A stretch of DNA of 64,000 bases, taken from assembly GCA_003574895.1 (NCBI GenBank), contig PJFB01000015.1, positions 1-64,000 of the forward strand. The letters run 5' to 3'. Of the stretch, positions 9,563 through 18,115 are shown piece by piece; within the stretch, counting starts at the first letter, position 1; each line of letters starts with the position of its first letter. The notes below the pieces were generated by a model. The model worked only from the letters and a program-made list of their open reading frames with translations. It was not told where the DNA came from and made no database searches. Both the position numbers and the translations under genes were made by a program. This DNA is from Geobacter sp. GTDB taxonomy: Bacteria > Desulfobacterota > Desulfuromonadia > Geobacterales > Pseudopelobacteraceae.

Positions 9563-10648
9563 TTACTGCCGGTAATGTAGCAGGAACAGCGATTGTTTGT
9601 ATTTAGCCGCCACATTCAGGTCTTGCAAGGAAAGACTGTCGCAGGGAACGGGGTGTGCAAACCGTCTCAAAAAAGACCGCTCTTGACGACCGAGCGACGG
9701 ATTGGGGTTTCCCAACCGCTGCGGGATATGGAGCGTTCCGAGACGCATCGTCCCCAGGGCAGACCTTAGACACGGGTTGAGCACGAGAAAGCCGCGGCGT
9801 TCATCAAGGCATGGACCCTTCACATTGCGCCCCAGGTAGAGCACGAAGTTTCCCGGGGACTCTTTGCACGCTTCCAGCCGGCGGATTCGCTCGATTTCCT
9901 GGTCTATATCAGGCAGGGCATTGTCATGGGCGAACATCAACGGTTCAAGGCCGGACCGGCCAACCAGCGCCATTAGTTCATCAATACGGTAGGTAAGGAC
10001 GCAGGGATGCAGGAGGGCATCGGCCAAGCCGGCTCCGGTGCCGACTTCCCAGGATGTGTCCAGGAAGCGGCGCAGACGCGAGCCAGGCTTTGAATCCAGC
10101 AGGATCTTTCGGGCCCTGGCTGGGTCTGATATTCCCAACAGCCGAAAGGCGCGGCGGATGGACTCTTCCGAGCGGCGCGCATAGCGGCTGTAGAGCATGA
10201 TACGCAGAATGCCGCCATCAACAAGCTGTGCCGCCAGTGCCTTTAATCCAGTCAACGGGTCTTCCAGGTGATGCAGGACGCCAAAGGCGTCAACCAAGCC
10301 GTATGTGCTGCTGACCGAGGCCGGTTCGAGCAGGTCGCCGCACTGAAAGGTGAGATTGCGCCTGCCATGGAGCAGGCAGTGCAATCGTGCCCTTTTAAGG
10401 GACCGGCTGGACAGATCAAGGGCGCATATATCCACGTCGGGATTTGACAGGGCAAAAGGGTAGGGAGCAAAACTTCCGCAACCGGCAATCAGGATTCGCT
10501 TTGCGATTGCCGGCGGCAATTCTCCGTTGAAGCGGATCCAGAGTGCGGTCAGGTTGAGCGCATAGGTGTCGCGGCGGCGCACCGAGGCCAGCAAGGGATA
10601 ACTGGGATAGGGATACAGTTCGTAATGCCGGCGGACAGGATCGGACAT
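9563..10648 (-). CDS. SAM-dependent methyltransferase with YPYPSYP N-terminus
   Basis: A 361-residue class I methyltransferase of unknown substrate. It opens with SDPVRRHYELYPYPSYP, a motif seen at the N-terminus of a family of small-molecule or tRNA-modifying methyltransferases. Motif I is RILIAGCGSFAPYPFAL, the acidic residue after strand 2 is ICALDLSSRSL, and the post-IV region is DAFGVLHHLEDPLTGLKAL. The core ends at about residue 165. The remaining ~190 residues form a C-terminal region that I do not recognise, including a short cysteine-bearing segment (KGPCLDERRGFLVLNPCLRS). It stands alone between two terminators. The fold is secure; the substrate is not. Confidence 0.8.
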   Translation of the reverse strand: MSDPVRRHYELYPYPSYPLLASVRRRDTYALNLTALWIRFNGELPPAIAKRILIAGCGSFAPYPFALSNPDVDICALDLSSRSLKRARLHCLLHGRRNLTFQCGDLLEPASVSSTYGLVDAFGVLHHLEDPLTGLKALAAQLVDGGILRIMLYSRYARRSEESIRRAFRLLGISDPARARKILLDSKPGSRLRRFLDTSWEVGTGAGLADALLHPCVLTYRIDELMALVGRSGLEPLMFAHDNALPDIDQEIERIRRLEACKESPGNFVLYLGRNVKGPCLDERRGFLVLNPCLRSALGTMRLGTLHIPQRLGNPNPSLGRQERSFLRRFAHPVPCDSLSLQDLNVAAKYKQSLFLLHYRQ

Positions 10649-10716
10649 GCCACACTTTAGCAGAGTTGTTGAAGGGTTTACAATAAGGATAGGTAGGCAA
10701 AGGTGACTGAAAAATG

Positions 10717-10748
10717 AAAAAAGCCCCTCCGGTCGGGAGGGGCTTTTA
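10717..10748 (-). terminator. Rho-independent terminator after the exported OB-fold-like gene
   Basis: Read on the minus strand it is a GC-rich stem (AGCCCCTCCC/GGAGGGGCT) with a short loop followed by TTTTTT. It lies 19 bases past the stop of the gene ending at 10767. Confidence 0.9.
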
Positions 10749-10766
10749 CAGTGGCGGAGTCTGCGC

Positions 10767-11537
10767 CTATTTCTTTACCGTGCTGTTTTCTATGATGACT
10801 TTGTAGAAATAGCCGGCGCCGAAATCTTTGTCTTTAGTCAGCGTGCCGCTGATGGTTACCACGTCGCCGACGTTTGGCAGATCGCCCGCAGTGGTGCAGG
10901 TCAGGTCGTAATTCCCCTTGGCCTGGGAACCGGTGCCATCCTGGATGTGAACCCAGTTCTTGCCCATGATGCCGGCTGATACCTTGACCACTTTGCCCCT
11001 GATGACGACCTTTTGTTTGTCAAGCTTGGCGCTGTTGCCGTAAGCTCCTTCAATTGTCGTGGCATTGGCGCCGGTTGCCTTGCTGACGGAAATCTTGTTT
11101 TCCTTGGAGGTGGTGGTGCGGGACATGCTGCCTGGCGCTTTGTCCATGGCATTCATGGCTGCTGGGGCGGCACTGGCCGTGCCGACTCCCTGCACGCCAT
11201 CGGAGAAGATGATGGAATCGAATTTGCGTTTCAGGCTCTTGCTCTCAAATTTTCGCATCTCGATGCCGGGCTTGAAACTGATCTGGCTGCCGGTCTTCAC
11301 CGTGGTTTCCGGCACGGCCACCCAGACCTTCTCGCCATTTTTCTTCTGCAGGTAGATATAGGTGTAGCCGCCGCTGTTCATGGTCTGGAGCGCTTTACCG
11401 GACAGCGTTTCCGGGGCCGCCGGTTGAGCCGTCAGCCCCTGGGCTGCGGCGGAAGGGTGACCGGCAGGTTTGGTTGCAAAGGCGGATGTGCAGAGTGCAG
11501 CGATTAGTGATACAGACAATAGCAATGACTTTTTCAT
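10767..11537 (-). CDS. Exported protein with two OB-fold-like/NrfJ-like domains
   Basis: A 256-residue protein with a clear signal peptide (MKKSLLLSVSLIAALCTSAFA). The first domain (about residues 42-105) contains GGYTYIYLQKKNGEKVWVAVPETTV followed by a GSQISFKPG turn. The second (about 170-253) has VVIRGKVVKVSAGIMG, WVHIQDGTG and GDVVTISGTLT, a pattern of small OB-fold nucleotide/haem-export-associated proteins (NrfJ-like) that are exported in Geobacter relatives. Between them is a low-complexity Ala/Met/Ser/Thr linker. It is transcribed divergently from queC, with 92 bases between the two starts. Function is not known; a periplasmic binding role is inference. Confidence 0.7.
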   Translation of the reverse strand: MKKSLLLSVSLIAALCTSAFATKPAGHPSAAAQGLTAQPAAPETLSGKALQTMNSGGYTYIYLQKKNGEKVWVAVPETTVKTGSQISFKPGIEMRKFESKSLKRKFDSIIFSDGVQGVGTASAAPAAMNAMDKAPGSMSRTTTSKENKISVSKATGANATTIEGAYGNSAKLDKQKVVIRGKVVKVSAGIMGKNWVHIQDGTGSQAKGNYDLTCTTAGDLPNVGDVVTISGTLTKDKDFGAGYFYKVIIENSTVKK

Positions 11538-11629
11538 GGGTTCCTCTTTTTTGGATTTACCAGCCTATGATTTCTGATACTATCACATTAATAAACAATC
11601 TGGCACTTCAAAAATAGGAGCGTAGCAGT

Positions 11630-12304
11630 ATGGAACGAAAAGCGGTTGTCCTCTACAGTGGAGGACTGGACTCTACAACCTGTCTTGCAATAGCCGGTGC
11701 AGAAGGGTTTGCGCCCTGTGCCATCAGCTTTTCATACGGCCAGCGGCATAGCCATGAACTGACGGTGGCCAAGGATAATGCCAAACGCCTGGGGGCGGCG
11801 GAACATCTGGTGGTTGACTTTGATCTGCGCCTGATGGGAGGCAGCGCCCTGACGGCCGATATAGATGTGCCCAAGGAGGGCGTGGGTAATGATATCCCGG
11901 TCACCTATGTGCCGGCCCGCAATACCATCTTTCTTTCCTTTGCCCTCGGGTGGGCAGAGGTGCTGGGCGCCTCCGACATCTTCATCGGGGTGAATGCCCT
12001 TGATTACTCCGGTTATCCTGACTGTCGCCCCGAGTATATCGCCGCCTACGAGCAGATGGCCAACCTGGCCACCAGGGCGGGGGTGGAAGGGACGAGCCGG
12101 TTCCGGATCCATGCCCCCCTGATCAGCCTCACCAAGGCGGAGATCATCAAAAAGGGGGTGGCACTGGGCGTTGATTACGCCCTGACCCACTCCTGCTACG
12201 ACCCCTCACCTGAGGGGCTCTCCTGCGGGGTCTGCGACTCCTGCCGCTTGCGGTTGAAGGGGTTTGCCGAGGCCGGTCTGAGCGATCCGCTCAGGTATGC
12301 ATAG
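11630..12304 (+). CDS. queC: 7-cyano-7-deazaguanine (preQ0) synthase QueC
   Basis: QueC converts 7-carboxy-7-deazaguanine to preQ0 using ATP and ammonia, a step in queuosine tRNA modification. The 224-residue protein has the PP-loop SGGLDS at residues 10-15, the [20 protein letters not shown] stretch and [20 protein letters not shown]. It ends with the zinc-binding cysteine cluster in [27 protein letters not shown] ribosome site precedes the ATG. No queD, queE or queF gene is adjacent and I see no preQ1 riboswitch in the 92-base upstream gap. It converges with the ABC transporter gene below. Confidence 0.96.
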   Translation: MERKAVVLYSGGLDSTTCLAIAGAEGFAPCAISFSYGQRHSHELTVAKDNAKRLGAAEHLVVDFDLRLMGGSALTADIDVPKEGVGNDIPVTYVPARNTIFLSFALGWAEVLGASDIFIGVNALDYSGYPDCRPEYIAAYEQMANLATRAGVEGTSRFRIHAPLISLTKAEIIKKGVALGVDYALTHSCYDPSPEGLSCGVCDSCRLRLKGFAEAGLSDPLRYA

Positions 12305-12336
12305 GAAAATTCTTGGTTTTTTTTCTGGTATTGATT

Positions 12337-13035
12337 TTATTGGTTTTCATAGGCCCGGCCATCCCGCATCTCGATCAGCCGCCCTGCAAGCCGGCCAAGG
12401 CCGGGATTATGGGTTACCATAATAATGGTTAGGCCGGCATTTTGGTTGAGGTCCTGCAGAACCTCTCCGATCTCTCCCGACCTTTTCGTGTCCAGATTCC
12501 CGGTAGGTTCATCGGCGAGAAGGATTTCGGGGCGGTTCACCAGCGCCCGCGCAATGGCCACGCGCTGCATTTCGCCGCCTGAAATCTGCGCCGGCAGGTG
12601 GTTCATCCGGTGTGCCATGCCAAGCATCCCGAGGAGCCGCTCCACCTCCCCCTCAACCCCTGGCTTACGGTAGAAGGCGAGGGGAAGTGCCACGTTTTCC
12701 CGGACGGTAAGGGTGGGTATGAGGTAAAAGTTCTGGAAGATGTAGCCGAAGATCTCCCGTCGAATCCTGGTCAGTTGCCGCTCCCCAAGTGGTTTCCCGT
12801 TACCGAAGATGTTTCTGCCGGCCAGGGTGAGTTTTCCCGACGAAGGATTGTCAAGGCAGCCGAGCAGGTTAACCAGGGTGGTCTTCCCTGATCCCGATGG
12901 CCCCATGAAGGCAACAAACTCCCCGTGTTTAATCTGCAACGATACCCCATCCAAGGCCCGGATCTCTTCGCTCCCCCGGCGATATACCCTGGTCAGGTCT
13001 TGTGCCTCCAACGATGCACCATCCTGAACGGTCAT
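12337..13035 (-). CDS. ABC transporter ATPase, LolD/MacB type
   Basis: The 232-residue ATPase of a type VII (MacB/LolCDE/FtsE-like) ABC system that powers periplasmic conformational work rather than classical import. Walker A is GPSGSGKTT (about residue 45), the Q-loop region is FQNFYLIPTLTVRENV, the signature is ISGGEMQRVAIARAL, Walker B is ILLADEPTGNLD, and the H-loop is MVTHNPGL. It overlaps the upstream permease gene by 4 bases (ATGA type), so the two are translationally coupled. Four genes in this direction (146-aa exported protein, 225-aa exported protein, permease, ATPase) form the likely unit. Substrate unknown. Confidence 0.9.
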   Translation of the reverse strand: MTVQDGASLEAQDLTRVYRRGSEEIRALDGVSLQIKHGEFVAFMGPSGSGKTTLVNLLGCLDNPSSGKLTLAGRNIFGNGKPLGERQLTRIRREIFGYIFQNFYLIPTLTVRENVALPLAFYRKPGVEGEVERLLGMLGMAHRMNHLPAQISGGEMQRVAIARALVNRPEILLADEPTGNLDTKRSGEIGEVLQDLNQNAGLTIIMVTHNPGLGRLAGRLIEMRDGRAYENQ

Positions 13036-14216
13036 ACATCACTCCTTATGGATTCCAGCGGACGTACCCTGCCGGCTTTCCAGGCCGGGTAAATGCCACT
13101 CGCCAGTCCCACGGTCACGATGATCGCCAGAGTTAATAAAGAAAGGCGCATATCGATTGCCACAAGATTTCCGCCAGGGGCATAGGGGAGAATCCTCCGC
13201 ACCAGGATATCGGAGAGCCGGGCAAAGACAAATGCCAGCCCAATCCCGGCGGTCCCGCCGCAGGCGCAAAGGAGAAGGGTTTCGGTCCAGACGAGGCAAA
13301 AAATGTCCCATGGCATCGCCCCCATGGTTTTGAGGATGCCGATCTCCTGTTTTCGCTCCAATACCGACATGAGAATGGTGTTAACAACACCGACCATGGC
13401 GATCAATAAGGCGATAATCGCAATGGAGAGCACCATTATCCGCGCTGTGGTGATGAGCTTCATGATGGTTTGCTTTACCTGGCTGAAGCTGACTACCTGC
13501 AAATCAGGCAGCTGATACAAGGCTGCTTCCAGCTTGGTGATGTCAGCATCCTTCTTGACCTTGATGCCTATGGTAGTGATCTTGTCGATGCCGGAGATTT
13601 TTTGCAGCGTCTTCAGCGGCACAAAGATCGTACCGTCATCCTGGGTACCGGAACGCTCAAGTATGCCCACGACCTTGAGCTGGACATTCTTTTCAGGGAC
13701 CAGGATCATGTCCCCCACCTGGCGCTGTTCCAGTTCGGCGGCCTCGTAACCCATGACCGCCTCGGCTGCCGTTGCCTCATGGAACCACCCACCCTGGTGA
13801 AAGCGAAGGAATGGTTTCATGCCAGGATATGTGGCGACATCAACGCCGTAATAACCGGCAATCCCCCCCCCATCACCCTTGTTGGGATCGAAGAATGCTT
13901 GCATCAGGATCGGAGTGACCTGGTCAACTTCCGGTTTTTTGGCAATGGAATCCATCACCGACTGTTCAATGTAGCGCAGTCCTGCCCCACCTTGGAGCAT
14001 CATCGTGGCTGCCTCGTATGGACAGCCCTTGGCCATCACCATGATCTGGTAGCCCATGTTGTCGATGTCACGGTTCAGGGCGGTTTCATAGCCGCGGTTA
14101 AAGCCGAGCAAGCTCACAAGCACCCATGATGACAGCATGATCCCTGCCAGGGTAAGAAAGGTGCGCGACTTTTTCCGCAGGAGGTTCTTGCTGGCAATCT
14201 GGAACTTGCTGATCAT
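13032..14216 (-). CDS. ABC transporter permease, MacB/FtsX family
   Basis: A 394-residue inner-membrane permease. It has one TM near the N-terminus (about residues 22-42), a ~210-residue periplasmic MacB_PCD-type domain, and three C-terminal TMs of the FtsX domain (about 262-287, 308-335 and 357-380). Typical sequence includes RKKSRTFLTLAGI at the start and MSVLERKQEIGILKTMGA in the coupling region. The periplasmic part carries CPYEAATMMLQGGAG and is glycine-rich near residue 120. It overlaps the genes on both sides by 4 bases. There is no MacA-like membrane-fusion gene here; the 225-residue exported protein upstream may take a similar place. That is inference. Confidence 0.9.
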   Translation of the reverse strand: MISKFQIASKNLLRKKSRTFLTLAGIMLSSWVLVSLLGFNRGYETALNRDIDNMGYQIMVMAKGCPYEAATMMLQGGAGLRYIEQSVMDSIAKKPEVDQVTPILMQAFFDPNKGDGGGIAGYYGVDVATYPGMKPFLRFHQGGWFHEATAAEAVMGYEAAELEQRQVGDMILVPEKNVQLKVVGILERSGTQDDGTIFVPLKTLQKISGIDKITTIGIKVKKDADITKLEAALYQLPDLQVVSFSQVKQTIMKLITTARIMVLSIAIIALLIAMVGVVNTILMSVLERKQEIGILKTMGAMPWDIFCLVWTETLLLCACGGTAGIGLAFVFARLSDILVRRILPYAPGGNLVAIDMRLSLLTLAIIVTVGLASGIYPAWKAGRVRPLESIRSDV

Positions 14217-14890
14217 GGCTGCGCCTTTTTTGCCGAGTAAAAGAACTCATCCATCAGAATGAGGTTTTTCTTTATTGCCCGCAGCAAACCGTAAAAGTCG
14301 GTTGATGCCTCCGGGGCCGGATTTTTTATTGCGGCCACCTTGCCGGAGCCCTTGCTGCTGACCGGGTCGTAGGACTCAAAATCCTTGAGGGAGAGCCCGA
14401 TGAACTGTTTGCCAAAATTGGTCGAAGTGAACTTCCTTGCCCACTGTCCGGATATCTTCTGGATATAGAAGGCTTTGATCACCCCTTTCATGTCCAGGGA
14501 GACGAAAACCTCGATCACGCCAAACTGCCCCTTCTGGTTTACACCGTGAACGTAGCCGACTTTCTTCGTCCCTTTGTAGATTTCGTAGAGTGTGTAAGGA
14601 ACATCAAGGGGGGCGAAGAGAGCTGGAACCCCTCCGAGACGCGACTCGACCTGCCGCAGCAGGGTGGGGCCGCCATGTTTGGTAAAGGAAAAGTAAGTGG
14701 TTATGTAACTGGTGGAATCAGGGAAGAGCCTGGGTACATCTCTGGCCGGGTAGTTCAGTTCGCAACTGATGGCTGCCCACACCGGAGCAGCCATCAACAG
14801 GGACAACAACATTGTCGGAAGGAGAATACGCTTCAAGCCGAGTACTATCAGCCGGTTCATCTTATACCAGTTCATGCTCTTGTCTCTCAT
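14213..14890 (-). CDS. Exported protein coupled to the ABC permease, possible FMN_bind-like fold
   Basis: A 225-residue protein with a basic N-terminus and a hydrophobic signal/anchor (about residues 20-40, cleavage likely after PVWAA). The first codon is ATG 14890, but ATG at M6 is possible. The mature part contains YTLYEIYKGTKKVGYVHGVNQKGQFGVIEVFVSLD, which resembles the first strands of FMN_bind (RnfG/NqrC-like) domains. The serine/threonine flavin-attachment motif expected near the end is not recognisable, so covalent FMN is unlikely. The 4-base overlap with the permease shows it belongs to the ABC system. I do not recognise the gene with confidence. Confidence 0.7.
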   Translation of the reverse strand: MRDKSMNWYKMNRLIVLGLKRILLPTMLLSLLMAAPVWAAISCELNYPARDVPRLFPDSTSYITTYFSFTKHGGPTLLRQVESRLGGVPALFAPLDVPYTLYEIYKGTKKVGYVHGVNQKGQFGVIEVFVSLDMKGVIKAFYIQKISGQWARKFTSTNFGKQFIGLSLKDFESYDPVSSKGSGKVAAIKNPAPEASTDFYGLLRAIKKNLILMDEFFYSAKKAQP

Positions 14891-14899
14891 TTGTTAAAA

Positions 14900-15098
14900 G
14901 GTTGTTGAAAAACAGCCATCTCGCCGCTGTCCTGAAAGCCCTGTTGTGACTTCGGCCTGCGGCCTCACCTTTCGGGCGCCTTCGCGGTCCAATTTCACAA
15001 GTGAAATTGTGCGGTTTAGCACTGTTACGCCTCCGCGGGCCTTTCTACGGGTTGCGTCGATCTGGCTTTTTTGAACAACGTGAGCTTTTCAACAGCCT
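14900..15098. repeat. Intergenic repeat with partial terminal inverted repeats (MITE-like)
   Basis: About 200 bases bounded by GTTGTTGAAAAACAGCC on the left (14901-14917) and, inverted, GTTGTTCAAAAAAGCC on the right (15064-15079), followed by a second partial copy (GGCTGTTGAAAAGC, inverted) at 15085-15098. The interior has several short palindromes, including a perfect arm pair AATTTCAC/GTGAAATT at 14991-15008, and GC-rich self-complementary segments. It has no good ORF and ends exactly where the 146-aa gene stops. It probably represents a non-autonomous mobile or REP-type repeat; copy number cannot be seen here. Confidence 0.55.
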
Positions 15099-15099
15099 C

Positions 15100-15540
15100 T
15101 TAAAGATCGAACAGGTAGGCGCCCCGGAATACCACTTTGCCATTTTTCTCAAATATGAGGGTGACTTCCCAGTCCCCAGGCATGACAAGCCGAATCGGTT
15201 TGAGGTAAACTCCCTTGGCAGAAAGGGAATACTCCCCTTCGCCATTGCCGTGAGCTCCCCTCATGGAAGGCATGTCCGCATCCCCTTTGACCACATACGA
15301 CGTGTCCCGTTTGCCGTTACGGTTGAATATGTCAACCCTCATGATAGCCATACCGAGTTTGGGCGGTTTTTCAAAGCCATAGATAAAATAGCTGTTGGCA
15401 TCAAGTGATATTTTTTCCCCAGGTTTTGGGAGTGGTTGGTAGGCGACCTTGGCGGCCGGAGATGGCGCGGCGCAAATTGTCAGGGGGGCAATTATTCCCA
15501 GGCTGAAGGTGAGTAAAACACTGAACACGATTCTTTTCAC
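15100..15540 (-). CDS. Exported protein, FixH/YtkA-like small beta domain
   Basis: A 146-residue protein with a signal peptide (MKRIVFSVLLTFSLGIIAPLTICA). The mature part reads as a small immunoglobulin-like beta domain: KLGMAIMRVDIFNRNGKRDTSY, MPSMRGAHGNGEG and VMPGDWEVTLIFEKNGKVVFRGAYLFDL. The Met/His-rich DADMPSMRGAHG segment and the GDWEVTL end are typical of FixH/YtkA (copper/cytochrome-oxidase-accessory) domains, but the match is by eye. It precedes the 225-aa gene and ABC system on the same strand, separated by the ~200-bp repeat, so it was probably part of the same unit. Metal binding is inference. Confidence 0.65.
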   Translation of the reverse strand: MKRIVFSVLLTFSLGIIAPLTICAAPSPAAKVAYQPLPKPGEKISLDANSYFIYGFEKPPKLGMAIMRVDIFNRNGKRDTSYVVKGDADMPSMRGAHGNGEGEYSLSAKGVYLKPIRLVMPGDWEVTLIFEKNGKVVFRGAYLFDL

Positions 15541-16005
15541 AAAATGTCCTCCTTGGTGGTTTTAGAATACTCCGATTTTGCGGACAGGCAGTCAAGTTTG
15601 GTTCGCCCATGATGCGGAGGTGGTTTGTGATGGCAAGCATGAGCACCAAAGTACGGAATTCAAAGCCAAAAGACAGGCTGAAAACAGAGCAGGACCAAGC
15701 TTTAAGTCTTCAATTCACTGTCTTGGCAACCGATAGTAGCTTAGTAAAGTAGGAGTTCAATAATGCATTAAAAGCTATGTATGTCAACCATACTGACTTG
15801 ATGAGAAAATTGTTTGGTGTAAAACAACAACAAAAATATCAGGTTAGCTTGTTAAGGGGTTCTTGATTAAATTAATTAATTTAATTTATGTAGACAAATC
15901 CTCGATATTCAAATCTAATTGCCAATAAGACACTTTTAGTCTTAAAGGAAGCGGCTCATGGCGTAAATCAAGTACAGTGAATAAACTCGGATGATTGGAG
16001 TCAAT
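15541..16005. other. 465-bp AT-rich divergent intergenic region
   Basis: Separates the minus-strand 146-aa gene from the plus-strand cytochrome gene and must hold both promoters. It is clearly more AT-rich than its surroundings. It contains a perfect 20-bp AT-only palindrome (15866-15885) and a shorter inverted repeat TAAGAC/GTCTTA (15926-15944) 62 bases before the cytochrome start. I see no gene, transposon end or known riboswitch in it. Confidence 0.5.
15866..15885. promoter_or_regulatory. Perfect 20-bp AT palindrome, possible operator
   Basis: ATTAAATTAATTAATTTAAT reads the same on both strands. It lies 120 bases upstream of the cytochrome/multicopper-oxidase genes and could bind a dimeric regulator. 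AT-rich palindromes also occur by chance, so this is only a candidate. Confidence 0.35.
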
Positions 16006-17736
16006 ATGAGCACATCTGGCACAAATAAGCTGGGAAAAGACGGAGTTGCCGTTGCTGTCTTACTTATCAGTTGCCTCTTGGGGTTCATACTGCCATGTTC
16101 AGCCGCTGAACCGGTAAAAACGGCGCTGTCAGCCACGGAACAGATGCGCCTTGGGGAGCGGATGTACCGGGAAGGCATTTTGCCCTCGGGCAAGGCGATG
16201 CAGTCTGTTGTCAAAGGCGGTGTCGCTGTTCCAGGCACCTCTTTCAGTTGTGCGAGTTGTCATCTGCGGGCCGGGTTGGGATCGGTAGAGGGCAATGTCG
16301 TTGCTCCTCCGGCCACCGGCGCAAAGCTGTACAAACCTTATATCCGGCCACCCTCTCTGACCAATAACTCGGATCGGGCCGGACAGGCCATGCATGACAG
16401 AACGGTTGTCCAACGGCCGGCCTATGACCGGAAAAGCCTGGCGAGCGCCCTGCGTGATGGTATCGATCCTGCCGGGAACGTATTGAATGATGCCATGCCC
16501 CGCTACCCGCTGGATGACCGTGACATGGCAATCCTGATAAGTTATCTGGAATCCCTTTCTTCAACGCCCTCTCCAGGGGCCAGCGCTACTGAATTCCATT
16601 TTGCCACCATAATTACCGACGATGTCAGCCAGGAGGATCGCGAGGCCCTGCTCCAGCCGCTTCAAGAGGTAATAGCCGAAAAAAATCAGCAGTTAAAGCT
16701 ATACGACGATTTCATAAAGTTCGGCTATTCTCCTTCCATTGAGATGAAGCATGCCTTTCGTAAGGCGTCCCTGGCTGTATGGGAGTTGAAAGGCGCTCCG
16801 GCAACATGGGGCAGTCAACTGGCGGCGTACTATAAAAGTAACCCGGTTTTTGCGGTGCTGGGCGGCATTTCGAACAGCGACTGGCGGCCTATCCACGATT
16901 TTTGCGAGGCAGAGCATCTGCCCTGTCTCTTTCCGATTACCGATTTGCCGGTTGTTTCCGCCACTGGCTGGTATACGTACTATTTCAACAAAGGCTATGC
17001 CCAGGAGGGAGAGGCGGCTGCGCGCTATCTCAATCTCATGGAGGGCAGCGCCGCTGACACACCCATACTGCAGATAGTACAGGACTCCCCGGTCGGCCGG
17101 GCGCTGGCATCCGGTTTTCAAGCCAGTTGGCACGAACTTGATCATCCGGCAGTAACCACGCTGACTCTTGCTGCCGGCCAGTTACTTGATCATGCCGTAC
17201 TGGCCGATATCCTGAAAAAGCACAAGCCCGGGGTGCTGCTACTCTGGACCGATGCCGCACTTCTACCGTTCCTGCCGAAACTGACCGAACAACTTCCTCC
17301 TACCGGCAAAATTTTTATTTCCTCCGGGTACCTTGGCAAAAAGACAATAACCCTGGAGGAAGCTGTCCGTGAAAGGGTTTACATTACCTTTCCCTATCGC
17401 CTGACGCCGTATGTCGGTTCTGGGGATGGGGCATTAGTTGCCAAGGTCCCGACGTTGACCAGGGCAAAGGATCTTGGTGACCGTAGGATTACCTCACGCA
17501 CCATAGGTATGCTGAAGCTGGTAACCATGCGTGGACTGAATCTGCTCTATGACAACCTGTACCGCGACCATCTGCTTGATATCATCGGTTCCCAGATGGA
17601 TCTCATAGTGAGGGATTATGAATATCTCACTTTTGGTCCGGGACAGCGCTATGTGTCCAGTGGCTGCTATATTATTCAACTGGGTCCTGGGGCAGAGCCC
17701 GCCTTGTTGCCAAAGAGTGAATGGGTCATTTATTGA
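16006..17736 (+). CDS. Exported c-type cytochrome fused to a periplasmic-binding-protein domain
   Basis: A 576-residue exported protein. I use ATG 16006, which has GGAG six bases upstream, rather than ATG 15991. A hydrophobic signal peptide ends near PCSA. The first domain (to about residue 190) is a monohaem cytochrome c: haem site CASCH in TSFSCASCHLRAGLG and a probable axial Met in NDAMPRYPLDDRDMAILISYL. The remaining ~370 residues look like a leucine/isoleucine/valine-type binding protein: VWELKGAPATWGSQLAAYYKSNPVFAVLGG, PILQIVQDSPVGRALASGFQASW and KPGVLLLWTDAALLPFLPKL. It starts a likely three-gene unit with a small exported protein and the multicopper oxidase. The fusion is unusual; a redox-linked ligand sensor or electron carrier are both possible. 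Confidence 0.8.
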   Translation: MSTSGTNKLGKDGVAVAVLLISCLLGFILPCSAAEPVKTALSATEQMRLGERMYREGILPSGKAMQSVVKGGVAVPGTSFSCASCHLRAGLGSVEGNVVAPPATGAKLYKPYIRPPSLTNNSDRAGQAMHDRTVVQRPAYDRKSLASALRDGIDPAGNVLNDAMPRYPLDDRDMAILISYLESLSSTPSPGASATEFHFATIITDDVSQEDREALLQPLQEVIAEKNQQLKLYDDFIKFGYSPSIEMKHAFRKASLAVWELKGAPATWGSQLAAYYKSNPVFAVLGGISNSDWRPIHDFCEAEHLPCLFPITDLPVVSATGWYTYYFNKGYAQEGEAAARYLNLMEGSAADTPILQIVQDSPVGRALASGFQASWHELDHPAVTTLTLAAGQLLDHAVLADILKKHKPGVLLLWTDAALLPFLPKLTEQLPPTGKIFISSGYLGKKTITLEEAVRERVYITFPYRLTPYVGSGDGALVAKVPTLTRAKDLGDRRITSRTIGMLKLVTMRGLNLLYDNLYRDHLLDIIGSQMDLIVRDYEYLTFGPGQRYVSSGCYIIQLGPGAEPALLPKSEWVIY

Positions 17737-17813
17737 AATAATCCGGCAGCTTTTTCGGTAAAGTTTCCGGTTTGTACGACTGGTTTTCATTAGGATTGAG
17801 AAAGGGGAGCACC

Positions 17814-18086
17814 ATGAAGAACAGAACACTCGGTACCGTTGCTCTGTCACTGATGATAGCTGTGCTGCTGTCATTGTCAGGCGGGCCGGTCTTTGCCGCG
17901 GGCAGAACCGCTCTGACGCCGGAGTTGGCCGCTAAGAGGGAGATGGTTCGCAATCAGCAAAAACAGCGCGTTACATCCGAACAGCGCAAGACGGCAGCAA
18001 AAGCGCTCAAAGCGGAAAGATTGAAAATACATAAGGCGCGGCAGGCAGCACAACAACTGAACCCGTCATCCACTGATTTCAAATAA
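17814..18086 (+). CDS. Small exported basic protein between cytochrome and multicopper oxidase
   Basis: A 90-residue protein starting at ATG 17814, preceded by GGGGAG at good spacing. A signal peptide runs to PVFAAG. The mature ~60 residues are highly charged and helical in character (AAKREMVRNQQKQRVTSEQRKTAAKALKAERL is typical of it; shown only by its Lys/Arg/Gln/Ala richness), with no cysteine or obvious metal site. It lies 77 bases after the cytochrome gene and 29 bases before the oxidase gene, so it is very likely co-transcribed. I do not recognise a family. A structural or chaperone role for the neighbouring exported metalloprotein is a guess. Confidence 0.65.
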   Translation: MKNRTLGTVALSLMIAVLLSLSGGPVFAAGRTALTPELAAKREMVRNQQKQRVTSEQRKTAAKALKAERLKIHKARQAAQQLNPSSTDFK

Positions 18087-18115
18087 CTGACGTATTGCCT
18101 AAACAGGAGGCGAAT

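Noticed and set aside
12305-12336. Terminator between queC and the ABC ATPase gene
   Set aside because: There is a T-run but no stem in front of it, so it is not a rho-independent terminator by sequence.
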